From Bacteroidota bacterium (lineage in GTDB: Bacteria; Bacteroidota; Bacteroidia; Cytophagales; Cytophagaceae): DNA of 64,000 nt. Position numbers and translations under genes: made by a program. Below are positions 8,177 to 16,730 of the stretch, piece after piece. A model generated the notes under the pieces. It was given only the letters and a program-made list of their open reading frames with translations, was not told the DNA's origin and made no database searches. Each line of letters starts with the position of its first letter. Within the stretch, counting starts at the first letter, position 1. The stretch is from positions 62,001-126,000 of the forward strand of contig JAEVZS010000009.1 of NCBI GenBank assembly GCA_023392125.1, read 5' to 3'.

Positions 8177-9304
8177 ATGAAATTTGTTGTTTCTTCAACA
8201 GCCCTTTTAAAACAACTTGCAGCTATTAACGGAGTTATCACAACAAATCCTGTTGTTCCTATCCTTGAAAACTTTCTGTTTGAAGTTACGGAAGGTAAAC
8301 TGACTATTTCCGCATCAGACCTTCAGACTTCCATGATTACTGAAATCAGTGTGGAAGCCAAAGACAAAGGTAGCATAGCCGTGCCTGCCAAGATTCTGAT
8401 GGATACAATGAAAAATCTTCCGGAGCAACCGGTTGCTTTTACCATTGATGAAGAAACCTATACAATTGAAATCAGCTCAGACAACGGACGTTATAAGCTT
8501 TCCGGAGAAAATGCCACTGATTTCCCGAAATTACCGCAGGTCAAAGACGGTTATTCTGTTGATATTCCCTCAGATGTTCTGGAAAGAGCCATATCAAGTA
8601 CCATCTTTGCGGCAAGCAACGATGATTTAAAGCTGGCTATGAATGGTGTTTTTCTTTCGCTGAACGAAACCAACGCAACTTTTGTAGCAACGGATGGTCA
8701 CAGGCTTATCCGGTACAGAAGAGTAGATGTGGCTTCTGATATCAGCCATACGCTCATTCTGCCCAAAAAGGCGCTTAACTTATTGAGATCTTCGCTTCCG
8801 TCGGATAATACCAATGTCAAGGTGGATTTTAATACATCCAATGCGTTCTTCAGCTTCAACCATATACGGATGATATGCCGGGTTATTGATGAGCGTTTCC
8901 CGGATTATGAAAATGTAATACCGGTCAGCAATCCTAACAAGCTGACCATTGATCGTGTTGAGCTGCTGAATTCCCTCAAAAGGATTTCCATATACGCCAA
9001 CAAAACCACGCACCAGGTTCGATTAAAGATTGCTGGCAGTGAATTACAGATTTCTGCCGAAGATCTGGATTTTAGCAATGAAGCCAATGAGCGTCTTTCC
9101 TGCGAGTACGAAGGAGAAGATATGGAAATCGGTTTCAATGCCAGGTTATTGATAGAGATGTTGAATAACCTTGACTCCGAGCTGATTACTTTCCATTTGT
9201 CAATTCCGAGCCGTGCCGGTCTGATAGCCCCGTCACGACATAAGGATCCGAATGAAGATGTTCTGATGCTTGTGATGCCGGTTATGCTAAACAATTATGT
9301 CTGA
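8177..9304 (+). CDS. dnaN: DNA polymerase III subunit beta (sliding clamp)
   Basis: 375 residues, full length for a bacterial clamp. It starts MKFVVSSTALLKQLAAINGV and ends MLVMPVMLNNYV, with three clamp-like repeats; the C-terminal MP-M motif matches the peptide-binding pocket region. The clamp encircles DNA and tethers DNA polymerase III and repair factors. It follows the gld genes after a 152-base gap, so it probably has its own promoter. It ends in a strong hairpin terminator. Confidence 0.96.
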   Translation: MKFVVSSTALLKQLAAINGVITTNPVVPILENFLFEVTEGKLTISASDLQTSMITEISVEAKDKGSIAVPAKILMDTMKNLPEQPVAFTIDEETYTIEISSDNGRYKLSGENATDFPKLPQVKDGYSVDIPSDVLERAISSTIFAASNDDLKLAMNGVFLSLNETNATFVATDGHRLIRYRRVDVASDISHTLILPKKALNLLRSSLPSDNTNVKVDFNTSNAFFSFNHIRMICRVIDERFPDYENVIPVSNPNKLTIDRVELLNSLKRISIYANKTTHQVRLKIAGSELQISAEDLDFSNEANERLSCEYEGEDMEIGFNARLLIEMLNNLDSELITFHLSIPSRAGLIAPSRHKDPNEDVLMLVMPVMLNNYV

Positions 9305-9330
9305 TTGGTTAATTAGTTTTTCTTATATCG

Positions 9331-9358
9331 AAAAAGCCTTCTGTAAAGAAGGCTTTTT
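9331..9358 (+). terminator. Rho-independent terminator after dnaN
   Basis: An 11-bp perfect stem (AAAAAGCCTTC / GAAGGCTTTTT) with a 6-base loop, 26 bases after the dnaN stop. The stem runs into a T-tract on the plus strand and an A-tract on the left, so it can also serve the convergent metY gene. Confidence 0.88.
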
Positions 9359-9433
9359 TATTTGTTAATCGCTCCCCCGAAGCTTTGCATTGAAAAAAGC
9401 AGAGGGGCGAAAATAATTCGAAAAGGGATTGGT

Positions 9434-10738
9434 TTATCCGATTGAGTCAAATGCCTGTTGCAGGTCTGCTTTGATATCGTCAATATGCTCAATACCGACA
9501 CTAAGCCTTAATTGTCCAGGTATAACTCCGGCCGAACGCTGCTCATCTTCGTTCAGTTGCTGATGAGTAGTAGAAGCAGGATGAATAATCAGCGTCTTTG
9601 CATCGCCTACGTTTGCCAGATGGCTTATTAATTTTAATGAATCAACAAACTTATCAGCTTTGGGCTTACTACCTTTTACAATAAAGGAAAGTACGCCGCC
9701 AAATCCGTTTTTGAGGTATTTTTTTGCCAGCGAATGATATGGGCTGGAGGCCAGACCAGGATAGTTCACTGATTCCACCTGAGGGTGTTTTTCAAGCCAC
9801 TCTGCAATAGCCAGCGCATTGTCTACATGTCTCTGAACTCTTAAAGACAATGTCTCAAGCCCCTGAATCAGCAGGAATGAGTTGAACGGGCTTATGGCAG
9901 GGCCCCAGTCTCTCAGTCCCTCCACTCTTGCCCGGATAATGAAAGCAATGTTGCCAAACGGTCCGTTGGCTCCAAAAACTTCCCAGAAGTTTAATCCGTG
10001 GTATCCTTCCGCAGGTTCGCTAAACTGCGGATATTTACCATTGCCCCAGTTGTAGTTCCCGCCATCTACAATTACTCCGCCGATACTTGTGCCATGACCA
10101 CCAATCCATTTCGTTGCAGACTCAACCACTACATTGGCACCGTGTTCCAATGGCTTGAAAAGATAGCCGCCTGCTCCGAATGTATTATCTACTATCAGGG
10201 GAAGATCATGCTTTTGGGCAAGCTTTGCCAATGCCTCAAAATCAGGAATGTTAAACCTTGGATTGCCGATTGTTTCCAGATACAGGGCTTTCGTTTTGTC
10301 ATCTATCAGCTTTTCATATGCCTCTGTATTGTCTCCTTCGGCAAAGCGTACTTCCACACCAATACGTTTAAAGGCAACTTTAAACTGATTGTATGTACCT
10401 CCGTAAAGCATGGAGCTGGAAACAAAATTATCCCCTGGCTGGAGAATATTGTTAAGCGCTATGAACTGTGCAGCCTGCCCGGATGCCACTGCCAGCGCAG
10501 CTACTCCGCCTTCAAGCGCGGCAACACGCTTTTCGAATACATCTGTAGTAGGATTCATGATCCTTGTATAGATATTTCCAAACTCTTTCAGAGCAAAAAG
10601 ATTGGCGCCGTGCTCAGAGTTTTTGAACTGATAGGAGGTTGTCTGATACAGGGGAACTGCTCTCGACAGTGTGGTTGAGTCAATCTCCTGGCCTGCGTGA
10701 AGCTGAAGGGTCTCGAAATGAAGTTTATTTTCTGACAT
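9434..10738 (-). CDS. metY: O-acetylhomoserine sulfhydrylase (MetY-type)
   Basis: 434 residues. PLP enzyme of the Cys/Met metabolism family, converting O-acetylhomoserine and sulfide to homocysteine. It shows YTRIMNPTTDVFEKRVAALEGG, the LPLIVDNTFGAGG strand with the PLP-binding Asp, and the Schiff-base lysine in SATKWIGGHG. The longer MetY-type inserts ('PAEGYHGLNFWEVFG') separate it from shorter cystathionine synthases and lyases. A cytosolic homotetramer is expected. It stands alone and converges on dnaN. No SAM riboswitch was seen in its 268-base upstream region. Confidence 0.92.
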   Translation of the reverse strand: MSENKLHFETLQLHAGQEIDSTTLSRAVPLYQTTSYQFKNSEHGANLFALKEFGNIYTRIMNPTTDVFEKRVAALEGGVAALAVASGQAAQFIALNNILQPGDNFVSSSMLYGGTYNQFKVAFKRIGVEVRFAEGDNTEAYEKLIDDKTKALYLETIGNPRFNIPDFEALAKLAQKHDLPLIVDNTFGAGGYLFKPLEHGANVVVESATKWIGGHGTSIGGVIVDGGNYNWGNGKYPQFSEPAEGYHGLNFWEVFGANGPFGNIAFIIRARVEGLRDWGPAISPFNSFLLIQGLETLSLRVQRHVDNALAIAEWLEKHPQVESVNYPGLASSPYHSLAKKYLKNGFGGVLSFIVKGSKPKADKFVDSLKLISHLANVGDAKTLIIHPASTTHQQLNEDEQRSAGVIPGQLRLSVGIEHIDDIKADLQQAFDSIG

Positions 10739-10979
10739 ACTATACGATAATTAATATGATATAACTTTATAACTCTACTTGATTTGTAGATTAATATCTC
10801 TGTATTCTTTATAAAAAGCAATGAAGTACATGCTATTTTTTTAATAAAGAAAGATATGCGGCTTATATTGTGTGCTTTATTGTTTGTCTTTTTATTCCGG
10901 ACACTGATGGCCACCTGTTTTGTGGAAACAAAAGCGCATTCATGTACACAAGCATTCTTTAAAGTTATCGGTTTTTTAT

Positions 10980-10987
10980 TAGTTTTG
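10980..10987 (+). promoter_or_regulatory. Bacteroidota-type -7 element before asnA
   Basis: TAGTTTTG matches TAnnTTTG and lies 19 bases before the asnA ATG. A convincing -33 box was not seen. Confidence 0.35.
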
Positions 10988-11006
10988 GTAATTAATCGAG
11001 TTACTC

Positions 11007-12047
11007 ATGTCTAAAACATTAATTATTCCAAAGGATTATACATCACAGCTGACAGTACATCAAACTGAGATTGCCATAAAACAGGTCAAGGATTTTTTTC
11101 AGGAAGGACTGGCTGCTGCTCTGAATCTTCGCAGAGTAACGGCTCCGCTGTTTGTAATGCGCGGAACAGGCCTGAATGATGATCTGGGAGGCTGGGAGAG
11201 ACCTGTTTCTTTTCCTGTAAAAGACATGGGAGAAGCGGTAGCAGAGGTAGTGCATTCCCTCGCAAAATGGAAGCGGATGAAACTGAAGGATCTGAGACTT
11301 GAGCCGGGATTTGGTGTCTATACCGATATGAATGCAATTCGTGCGGATGAGACCCTGACGAATATTCATTCGCTCTATGTTGATCAATGGGATTGGGAGC
11401 TTGTAGTTCGGGATCAGGACAGAACGATTGCCTTTCTTAAAGAGATTGTCCGTTCTATATATTCAGTCATATACCGGACCGAAAAGTTTATAGAAGAAAA
11501 ATATCCGGAAATCAGGACCACACTGCCTGAAAATATAATGTTTATCCACTCGGAGGAATTATTGAAACTGTATCCGGAGCTGACTCCTAAAGAAAGAGAA
11601 GATAAAATCACGGAGAAGTATGGTGCTGTATTTATTATGGGTATTGGCGCAAAACTGTCCCACGGCGAGAAGCATGATGACAGAGCCCCGGATTATGATG
11701 ACTGGGTTACCAGTAACGAAGAGGGATATCAGGGATTGAATGGTGATATAATGCTGTGGAATCCGGTTTTGGGAAGAGCATTTGAGGTTTCATCAATGGG
11801 AATCAGGGTAAATCCGGAAAGCTTGGAGAAGCAGCTGGAAATATGTGGAAAGGAGGAACGCAGGCAGTTTACTTTCCACCGGATGCTGCTTAACAATGAG
11901 CTCCCTCTTTCAATCGGCGGCGGCCTTGGACAATCCAGACTTTGTATGTTCTTTCTGAAAAAAGCGCATATCGGAGAAGTTCAGGCGTCAGTATGGCCCG
12001 AAGAGATGAGGAAAAAATGCTATGAGAATAACATCTGGCTGATGTAG
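11007..12047 (+). CDS. asnA: Aspartate--ammonia ligase (asparagine synthetase A)
   Basis: 346 residues, close to the E. coli AsnA length plus a short tail. The sequence is highly conserved: 'RVTAPLFVMRGTGLNDDLGGWERPVSFPV' near residue 45, LYVDQWDWE, and 'GGGLGQSRLCMFFLKKAHIGEVQASVWP' at the end, the class II aminoacyl-tRNA-synthetase-like ATP site. It makes asparagine from aspartate, ammonia and ATP in the cytosol. It is a single gene followed by a hairpin. Confidence 0.96.
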   Translation: MSKTLIIPKDYTSQLTVHQTEIAIKQVKDFFQEGLAAALNLRRVTAPLFVMRGTGLNDDLGGWERPVSFPVKDMGEAVAEVVHSLAKWKRMKLKDLRLEPGFGVYTDMNAIRADETLTNIHSLYVDQWDWELVVRDQDRTIAFLKEIVRSIYSVIYRTEKFIEEKYPEIRTTLPENIMFIHSEELLKLYPELTPKEREDKITEKYGAVFIMGIGAKLSHGEKHDDRAPDYDDWVTSNEEGYQGLNGDIMLWNPVLGRAFEVSSMGIRVNPESLEKQLEICGKEERRQFTFHRMLLNNELPLSIGGGLGQSRLCMFFLKKAHIGEVQASVWPEEMRKKCYENNIWLM

Positions 12048-12081
12048 CGGCAGAAAACCGATTCTGTTGGCCATGAAGCTG

Positions 12082-12124
12082 ATTAATCCCTCAATTGCCC
12101 CAGTGATTGGGGGATTAATGTTTT
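12082..12124 (+). terminator. Probable terminator after asnA
   Basis: ATTAATCCCTCAAT pairs with ATTGGGGGATTAAT over 14 positions with one G-U pair, with a 10-base loop, followed by GTTTT. It lies 34 bases after asnA and before the permease gene. Confidence 0.65.
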
Positions 12125-12178
12125 CATATGCAGCGAATGTTACTATCATACAGACAATAGATAACTATACTTCTTAAT

Positions 12179-13621
12179 ATGTCATTGCTTCATAGCCTTG
12201 TAGCGCTTATGCCTATACTTTCCCTGTTATTCCTCAGCCTTTGGAAAGGGGTGAAGACAGGCATATACGCGAGCGCTCTTATAACGATAGCATTATTCTT
12301 CTTCTGGGGAGGAGAATGGCAGTCATTTATCGCATCAGTTTTCAGCGCGCTACTCGGAACCATTAATATCCTGATGATTATTTTCGGAGCTGTTTTTTTG
12401 TACCATGTTATGGAGCAGAAAAAGTTTATAGCCGGGATTCAGGAATCGCTGACAGAAACCCACCCGGATAATCTGTTCCGGTTTTATTTTCTCACATTCT
12501 TTCTGACCGGCTTCTTTGAAAGTGTTGCAGGATTTGGTACTCCCGGGGCTATAGTTCCCTTGTTGCTGATATCCATGGGATTTTCTCCGGTTCTTTCCGT
12601 ATCAGTGGTCTTGCTGTTTGACGGATTACTGTCTTTTGCCGGGGCTGTTGGTACGCCGGTTACAGCCGGACTTGCCATTCCCCTGGGCTTGTCCGATGAT
12701 TTAATAAAGCTGGTATATACCAACTCCGGTATGCTTATTTCTATTGCAGGTACAGTTTTGCTTTATTTTATCTACCGGATGACTGCAGCGGAACATACCG
12801 GAGGCAAGTGGTGGTGGCTATACGTTGTAATTATGCTGCCTGTAGCGATCTTCAGCGGATTTCTGCAGGAGCTGACGGGGCTTATTGCTTCTGTTTTTCT
12901 TGCGTTCTTCGGATATGCCTTTTTGTTTACACATAAGAGAATTACGATGCGTCCCTGGCTGCCTTACTGGCTGCTCGTTGTCGTATTACTTTTACCTAAA
13001 ATATTCCCTTTTTTTTCCGAATGGCTTTCGTATAAAGTCGAGTTTACTTCCATATATGGTACGGATATTAATGCAGCCTTACAGCCATTTCGCTCACCCC
13101 TTATTCCATTTCTGATTGCTGCTTTCTTTGCTCTCTTTCTGGCCAACGATTATACCGTGGATTTAAAGCCGGTTATTTCCAAAACCATGGCTGTATTTCT
13201 GATTCTGTTCCCTTCACTGGGGCTTACTCAGCTGATGCTCAATAGCGGGGGAGAGCAGACGTCCATGATTGATGCGCTCAGCAGTCTTTTTTCAGAATCG
13301 GGCAATGCATTTCCGCTGATCAGCCCGTTTGTGGGTGTTGTAGGTACATTTATTTCCGGGAGCACTACAGTTTCCAACGTGATCTTTGGGGGAGTACAAT
13401 ACTCTTCATCCATGACTCTTGGAATGAATGAGGAAATAATACTTAGCCTGCAGCTGTGTGGTGCTTCCCTGGGGAATGCAATTTGTTTTTTCAATATTAT
13501 TGCGGCCGGGGCTGTAGCAGGTCTTACCGACTATAAAGAAGTTTTGCTTAAAAATCTGTATCCGGTACTGGGCGCTGCAGGAATATGCTCATTGCTGGGA
13601 TATCTTTGCGTTCATTATTAG
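12179..13621 (+). CDS. L-lactate permease family transporter
   Basis: 480 residues with roughly 12-14 hydrophobic segments. It belongs to the LctP family (TC 2.A.14), which imports L-lactate or glycolate with protons. The best markers are ESVAGFGTPGAIVPLLL near residue 120, GAVGTPVTAGLAIPLGL near 160, and near the C-terminus 'ISPFVGVVGTFISGSTTVSNVIFGGVQ', the conserved second half-site. It is shorter than E. coli LldP (about 550). No lactate dehydrogenase is nearby, so the substrate remains a guess between lactate and related hydroxyacids. Confidence 0.85.
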   Translation: MSLLHSLVALMPILSLLFLSLWKGVKTGIYASALITIALFFFWGGEWQSFIASVFSALLGTINILMIIFGAVFLYHVMEQKKFIAGIQESLTETHPDNLFRFYFLTFFLTGFFESVAGFGTPGAIVPLLLISMGFSPVLSVSVVLLFDGLLSFAGAVGTPVTAGLAIPLGLSDDLIKLVYTNSGMLISIAGTVLLYFIYRMTAAEHTGGKWWWLYVVIMLPVAIFSGFLQELTGLIASVFLAFFGYAFLFTHKRITMRPWLPYWLLVVVLLLPKIFPFFSEWLSYKVEFTSIYGTDINAALQPFRSPLIPFLIAAFFALFLANDYTVDLKPVISKTMAVFLILFPSLGLTQLMLNSGGEQTSMIDALSSLFSESGNAFPLISPFVGVVGTFISGSTTVSNVIFGGVQYSSSMTLGMNEEIILSLQLCGASLGNAICFFNIIAAGAVAGLTDYKEVLLKNLYPVLGAAGICSLLGYLCVHY

Positions 13622-13682
13622 AAGAAAGCTGTTTTTTTAATGCCGGAAATTCAGGGTTACCACTATTCCCGGCATCAGATTC

Positions 13683-15059
13683 CTAACGTTCAGTGACTAA
13701 AGAGCTGCAAAGAAATTCAATTGCCTGTATTCCGGGAAGGAAGAAATAATCTCCGCCTCTGACTGTTACAAAGCTTGGAATATTTTTGTAACGTTTTCTG
13801 AAGGGACAGGCCTGTACTTCAAATTGGGTAGTATTCATCATGTTCTCGTTGTAATCGCCCTGTACTCCCATGATGGGGTCTACGTCATTATAGAGTCCGT
13901 CAAATTTCCGATTATTTGACCATGTATGCTGTACAAACTCAAATTGTCTGGATATGTCCGTATTGAAGCAAATGAACACCAGTCCTCTTTCCTCACGATC
14001 GCTTTCTGCTTTGAGGATATTGGCAATATTCATTTCGGGACAAATGGGAGGTCCATAAGGCCGTCCCCGCCTGAGAATCCGGTGTTTGTTGGATGTTTCG
14101 AGGGAGTCCTGAGGGTTGTCGTCGAAACTGTCTCTCGGGTTTGTTCTGCGGATATGAGATCCGACAGGACACTTGTATCCGTGCTTGTCTTCCTCATAAT
14201 ACATAAAGTCAAAAATGCCTTTATCCTCAACAGGAGTATCCTGGCTTTCAGCCAATACCAGTGGCTTGCCGTTGGGCCATCTTCCTACCATCTTTGAGGC
14301 CAGAAGGATGGCCTGATCCAGATCCTGATTTTCGAGCTGCATAATAGTATCCCAGAATTGTCTGACGTGCTGTTCGAGTTGCCGGACAACCATATAAGAG
14401 CCATTTTTACCAAAGTCGAATGAGTCAATCACAGGACTGAGGGGCAATACATTGTATGAATTGGGATAGCCTAATATAAATTCTCCGGGGTTAAGCGTAT
14501 TTTCGGTTACACCGCGATCCTTTATCCCTTTAATATCCGGCTGGCTCAGACCATCCTGAAAACCAAAATGTTCTTTTCCCTGAGGAAGCGAAGCACTATA
14601 TACGTGGGATACCAGCTCCATGCCATTCTGACTGACACTGCTCCTGAATAAATCAAGCTGATTGAGCGACTCATTTTCATTGGTGCAAAATTGCATCAGA
14701 AGTACGTGTACGGGTTGTTGCCTGCTTCCCCATTTCCATTTTTCAGTGGCATTATGCCCAAAGTCACCGAGTGTCCGGTTTTTATGCGGAGTGTCCATGC
14801 CCTGAATAAAATCAATGGAAAATCCGTTATGCTCTGATACATTAATGCCAAGCTGAGCAAGCCCTTCGGACGTAAAGGCGATATTCTGACAATTGGCAGA
14901 AGGCTTGATTGAGGCATCCTGAAAATGCTGCTGTTTAAGCCAATGCAAGAAAATATCCCGGTTAATTACCCGGAGAAAAAGATAATTGCAATGAGGTAGT
15001 CTGGTATATCCGTGTACCAGTATGCCTTGTATGGCGGAGAGTTCTGAAGGGGTAATCAT
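13683..15059 (-). CDS. DyP-type heme peroxidase
   Basis: 458 residues. It carries the DyP hallmark GFQDG (166-170) with the distal Asp169, the GSHIRRTNPRD motif with proximal heme ligand His302, RRGRPYG, and a C-terminal GGDYFFLPG. These peroxidases oxidise dyes, phenols or other substrates with hydrogen peroxide. There is no signal peptide or Tat motif, so it is probably cytoplasmic unless exported by a partner. The upstream gene ends 8 bases before it and the two are clearly an operon; see the partner protein. Confidence 0.92.
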   Translation of the reverse strand: MITPSELSAIQGILVHGYTRLPHCNYLFLRVINRDIFLHWLKQQHFQDASIKPSANCQNIAFTSEGLAQLGINVSEHNGFSIDFIQGMDTPHKNRTLGDFGHNATEKWKWGSRQQPVHVLLMQFCTNENESLNQLDLFRSSVSQNGMELVSHVYSASLPQGKEHFGFQDGLSQPDIKGIKDRGVTENTLNPGEFILGYPNSYNVLPLSPVIDSFDFGKNGSYMVVRQLEQHVRQFWDTIMQLENQDLDQAILLASKMVGRWPNGKPLVLAESQDTPVEDKGIFDFMYYEEDKHGYKCPVGSHIRRTNPRDSFDDNPQDSLETSNKHRILRRGRPYGPPICPEMNIANILKAESDREERGLVFICFNTDISRQFEFVQHTWSNNRKFDGLYNDVDPIMGVQGDYNENMMNTTQFEVQACPFRKRYKNIPSFVTVRGGDYFFLPGIQAIEFLCSSLVTER

Positions 15060-15067
15060 AGCACAAA

Positions 15068-16330
15068 TTAATAGCGTCTGAGAAAGTCCATAAGCTCATT
15101 ATCGGTCATTTTCCGGAACAGAGCTTCATTGATTTCAGTATTGTTGTTGATGTTTTTAACAGTAAGCGTTTTATAGGCGCTGTACCAGACATCCGTATAG
15201 ATCTGATGTCTTCGGGTCCATGCCTTGAATCGTTGTTCGTCCTTAGCCCCGTCATAGATCAGAAAGCGCGACCTGGGAAACCCTTTCGTATTGCTCCAGA
15301 CGGCAGTCAGTCCTGCGGATGCCCGGTCGGTAAAATCACTGAGGTAACTTTCCCAGCTTCCGTCATAATTGCTGAAAAATAATAACCTTTTTCCTTTGTC
15401 TATAATTACCCAGCGTGCAAAGTGTATGGTTTCTATATTGCCGAGCTTTCCTTTGTTGTAATAAAATCGTGCAAGAAAATAGATGGATTCCAGGACGAGC
15501 CGGAGGGTGAGATAACGAAACAGGCCCGGCTTTAGCTCTACCAGATGCGTCAGCTGATTCTGTATGATCCGGTCCTCTTGCTGCTGCAATATTTTAGTAT
15601 CCCTGAGCTCGCTGTACTTTTCTTCCTGATAAATATCCTGCTTTTCATGCCAGCGCAGCATAATCAGGGCAATACCTGATACCAGAATCAATAGAGGTAC
15701 AAAGGGAAGAAGTAACAGGATTAATATGGCTATGATGAGTATTTTGCCCGGGCTGTACAAATTGGGCCGTTTTATTTCCGGGTATTTTTTCATCATGCCG
15801 AGATCAGAAAGATGTTTGGCAATGTGATGCCTGATTTCATTGGGAGAAAACTGATGCAATTCAGGATGAGCGTCCAGGTAATTTTCTGCTGCTTTGCGTG
15901 CTTCTTCTTCATCTTTTATCTGTTGCACACTTCTGCCCCAGGTTCCCCGGTAGAAATAAGCTTTATAATCGGATTTGGATTTCAGAAAGCTGATACGGGC
16001 ATAAAGACTGGAGTCATCTCCGGGATAGTCAATACAGGCACTGAATAAATGCCTGAAATCACAGGCATTTAGCACCTCTGACAAATGATGATCCAGATGA
16101 CCGTCATAATTGGTTGAGAGCACCAGATAGGCCGGATATAGTTGCTTATTATCGCGTACTACTTCGTCAATAATCAGAAATCTTGCAAAGTGAATGGTTG
16201 AAATGCGGTTAAAGTCCATCAGTGAATTGCTTTCCAGATGGCTGTTGATCCGGAAAAGATGCTGCCGGAGTTTTTCTTTTTCCTCAGTTCGTATTTCAGC
16301 AATAAAATTAAAGGGGTGTTGAGGGATCAT
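15068..16330 (-). CDS. Internally duplicated membrane protein encoded with the DyP peroxidase
   Basis: 420 residues, family not recognised by name. The two halves are related: TIHFAR at 45-50 is repeated at 301-306, followed by IID at 53-55 and 309-311, then NYDG at 74-77 and 321-324, then an H/YLS segment. Between the halves is a hydrophobic hairpin (about 196-226) that should place the protein in the inner membrane with both halves on the same side. It lies 8 bases upstream of the DyP gene and should be translated first. Short alpha/beta repeats of this size resemble ferredoxin-like domains, the fold of which DyP itself is built; that is inference. A role in delivering substrate or anchoring the peroxidase is possible. 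Confidence 0.7.
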   Translation of the reverse strand: MIPQHPFNFIAEIRTEEKEKLRQHLFRINSHLESNSLMDFNRISTIHFARFLIIDEVVRDNKQLYPAYLVLSTNYDGHLDHHLSEVLNACDFRHLFSACIDYPGDDSSLYARISFLKSKSDYKAYFYRGTWGRSVQQIKDEEEARKAAENYLDAHPELHQFSPNEIRHHIAKHLSDLGMMKKYPEIKRPNLYSPGKILIIAILILLLLPFVPLLILVSGIALIMLRWHEKQDIYQEEKYSELRDTKILQQQEDRIIQNQLTHLVELKPGLFRYLTLRLVLESIYFLARFYYNKGKLGNIETIHFARWVIIDKGKRLLFFSNYDGSWESYLSDFTDRASAGLTAVWSNTKGFPRSRFLIYDGAKDEQRFKAWTRRHQIYTDVWYSAYKTLTVKNINNNTEINEALFRKMTDNELMDFLRRY

Positions 16331-16730
16331 CGGATGAAAGACTGTATAATGATTTTTTGAATAAAAATAGGTTATCGTAGTATAAAAGTATAAAAGAAAT
16401 AATTTTTTATCATTATATATTTAGCATATGCTTTTCATGAAAATAATAAAACAAATATAATATTTTAAAATTAAGTGATTTAAATTATTATTCGTGTATA
16501 TAAAATTACATACTTCTTGGTTGTTGGTTTACTGATTGTTTTTAAACCATGTCATATTGTGTTTGTCGGGTTTTTATTTGCACTTTTGCTATGACAATTG
16601 CCGCAAAACGATTACATTTTGTGGGCCAGAAGTATTAAATTTGAAAACTCTGCGGGCAGCATTCCGGTTGCCATTGTTGGTTTTCGCAATCTCTTGTATT
16701 CATTATTCCTTAGGTATGAATAATTCGTTT
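16331..16730. other. A/T-rich intergenic region before the GH8 giant gene
   Basis: About 400 bases without a gene I can support. The left half is strongly A/T-rich with poly-A/T runs. The right half can be read in frame with the downstream gene but codes for an atypical sequence and holds a promoter-like element at 16636, so I treat it as leader. No RNA gene was recognised. Confidence 0.55.
16636..16643 (+). promoter_or_regulatory. Bacteroidota-type -7 element before the GH8 giant gene
   Basis: TAAATTTG, an exact TAnnTTTG match. A TTTG lies 14 bases further upstream, which is shorter than the usual 17-21 spacing. Its position inside the longest frame supports the start at 16716 or 16731 rather than 16536. 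Confidence 0.45.

Noticed and set aside
10739..11006. SAM riboswitch upstream of metY
   Set aside because: The region is A/T-rich with no multi-stem, G/C-rich conserved core.
13640..13675. Inverted repeat ATGCCGG / CCGGCAT between the permease and DyP genes
   Set aside because: Seven-base stem with a 22-base loop and no T-tract on either side; too weak to call a terminator.
16536..16730. N-terminal extension of the GH8 giant from an ATG at 16536
   Set aside because: The extension has atypical sequence and two hydrophobic stretches, and contains a promoter-like TAAATTTG; a clean signal peptide starts at 16731.
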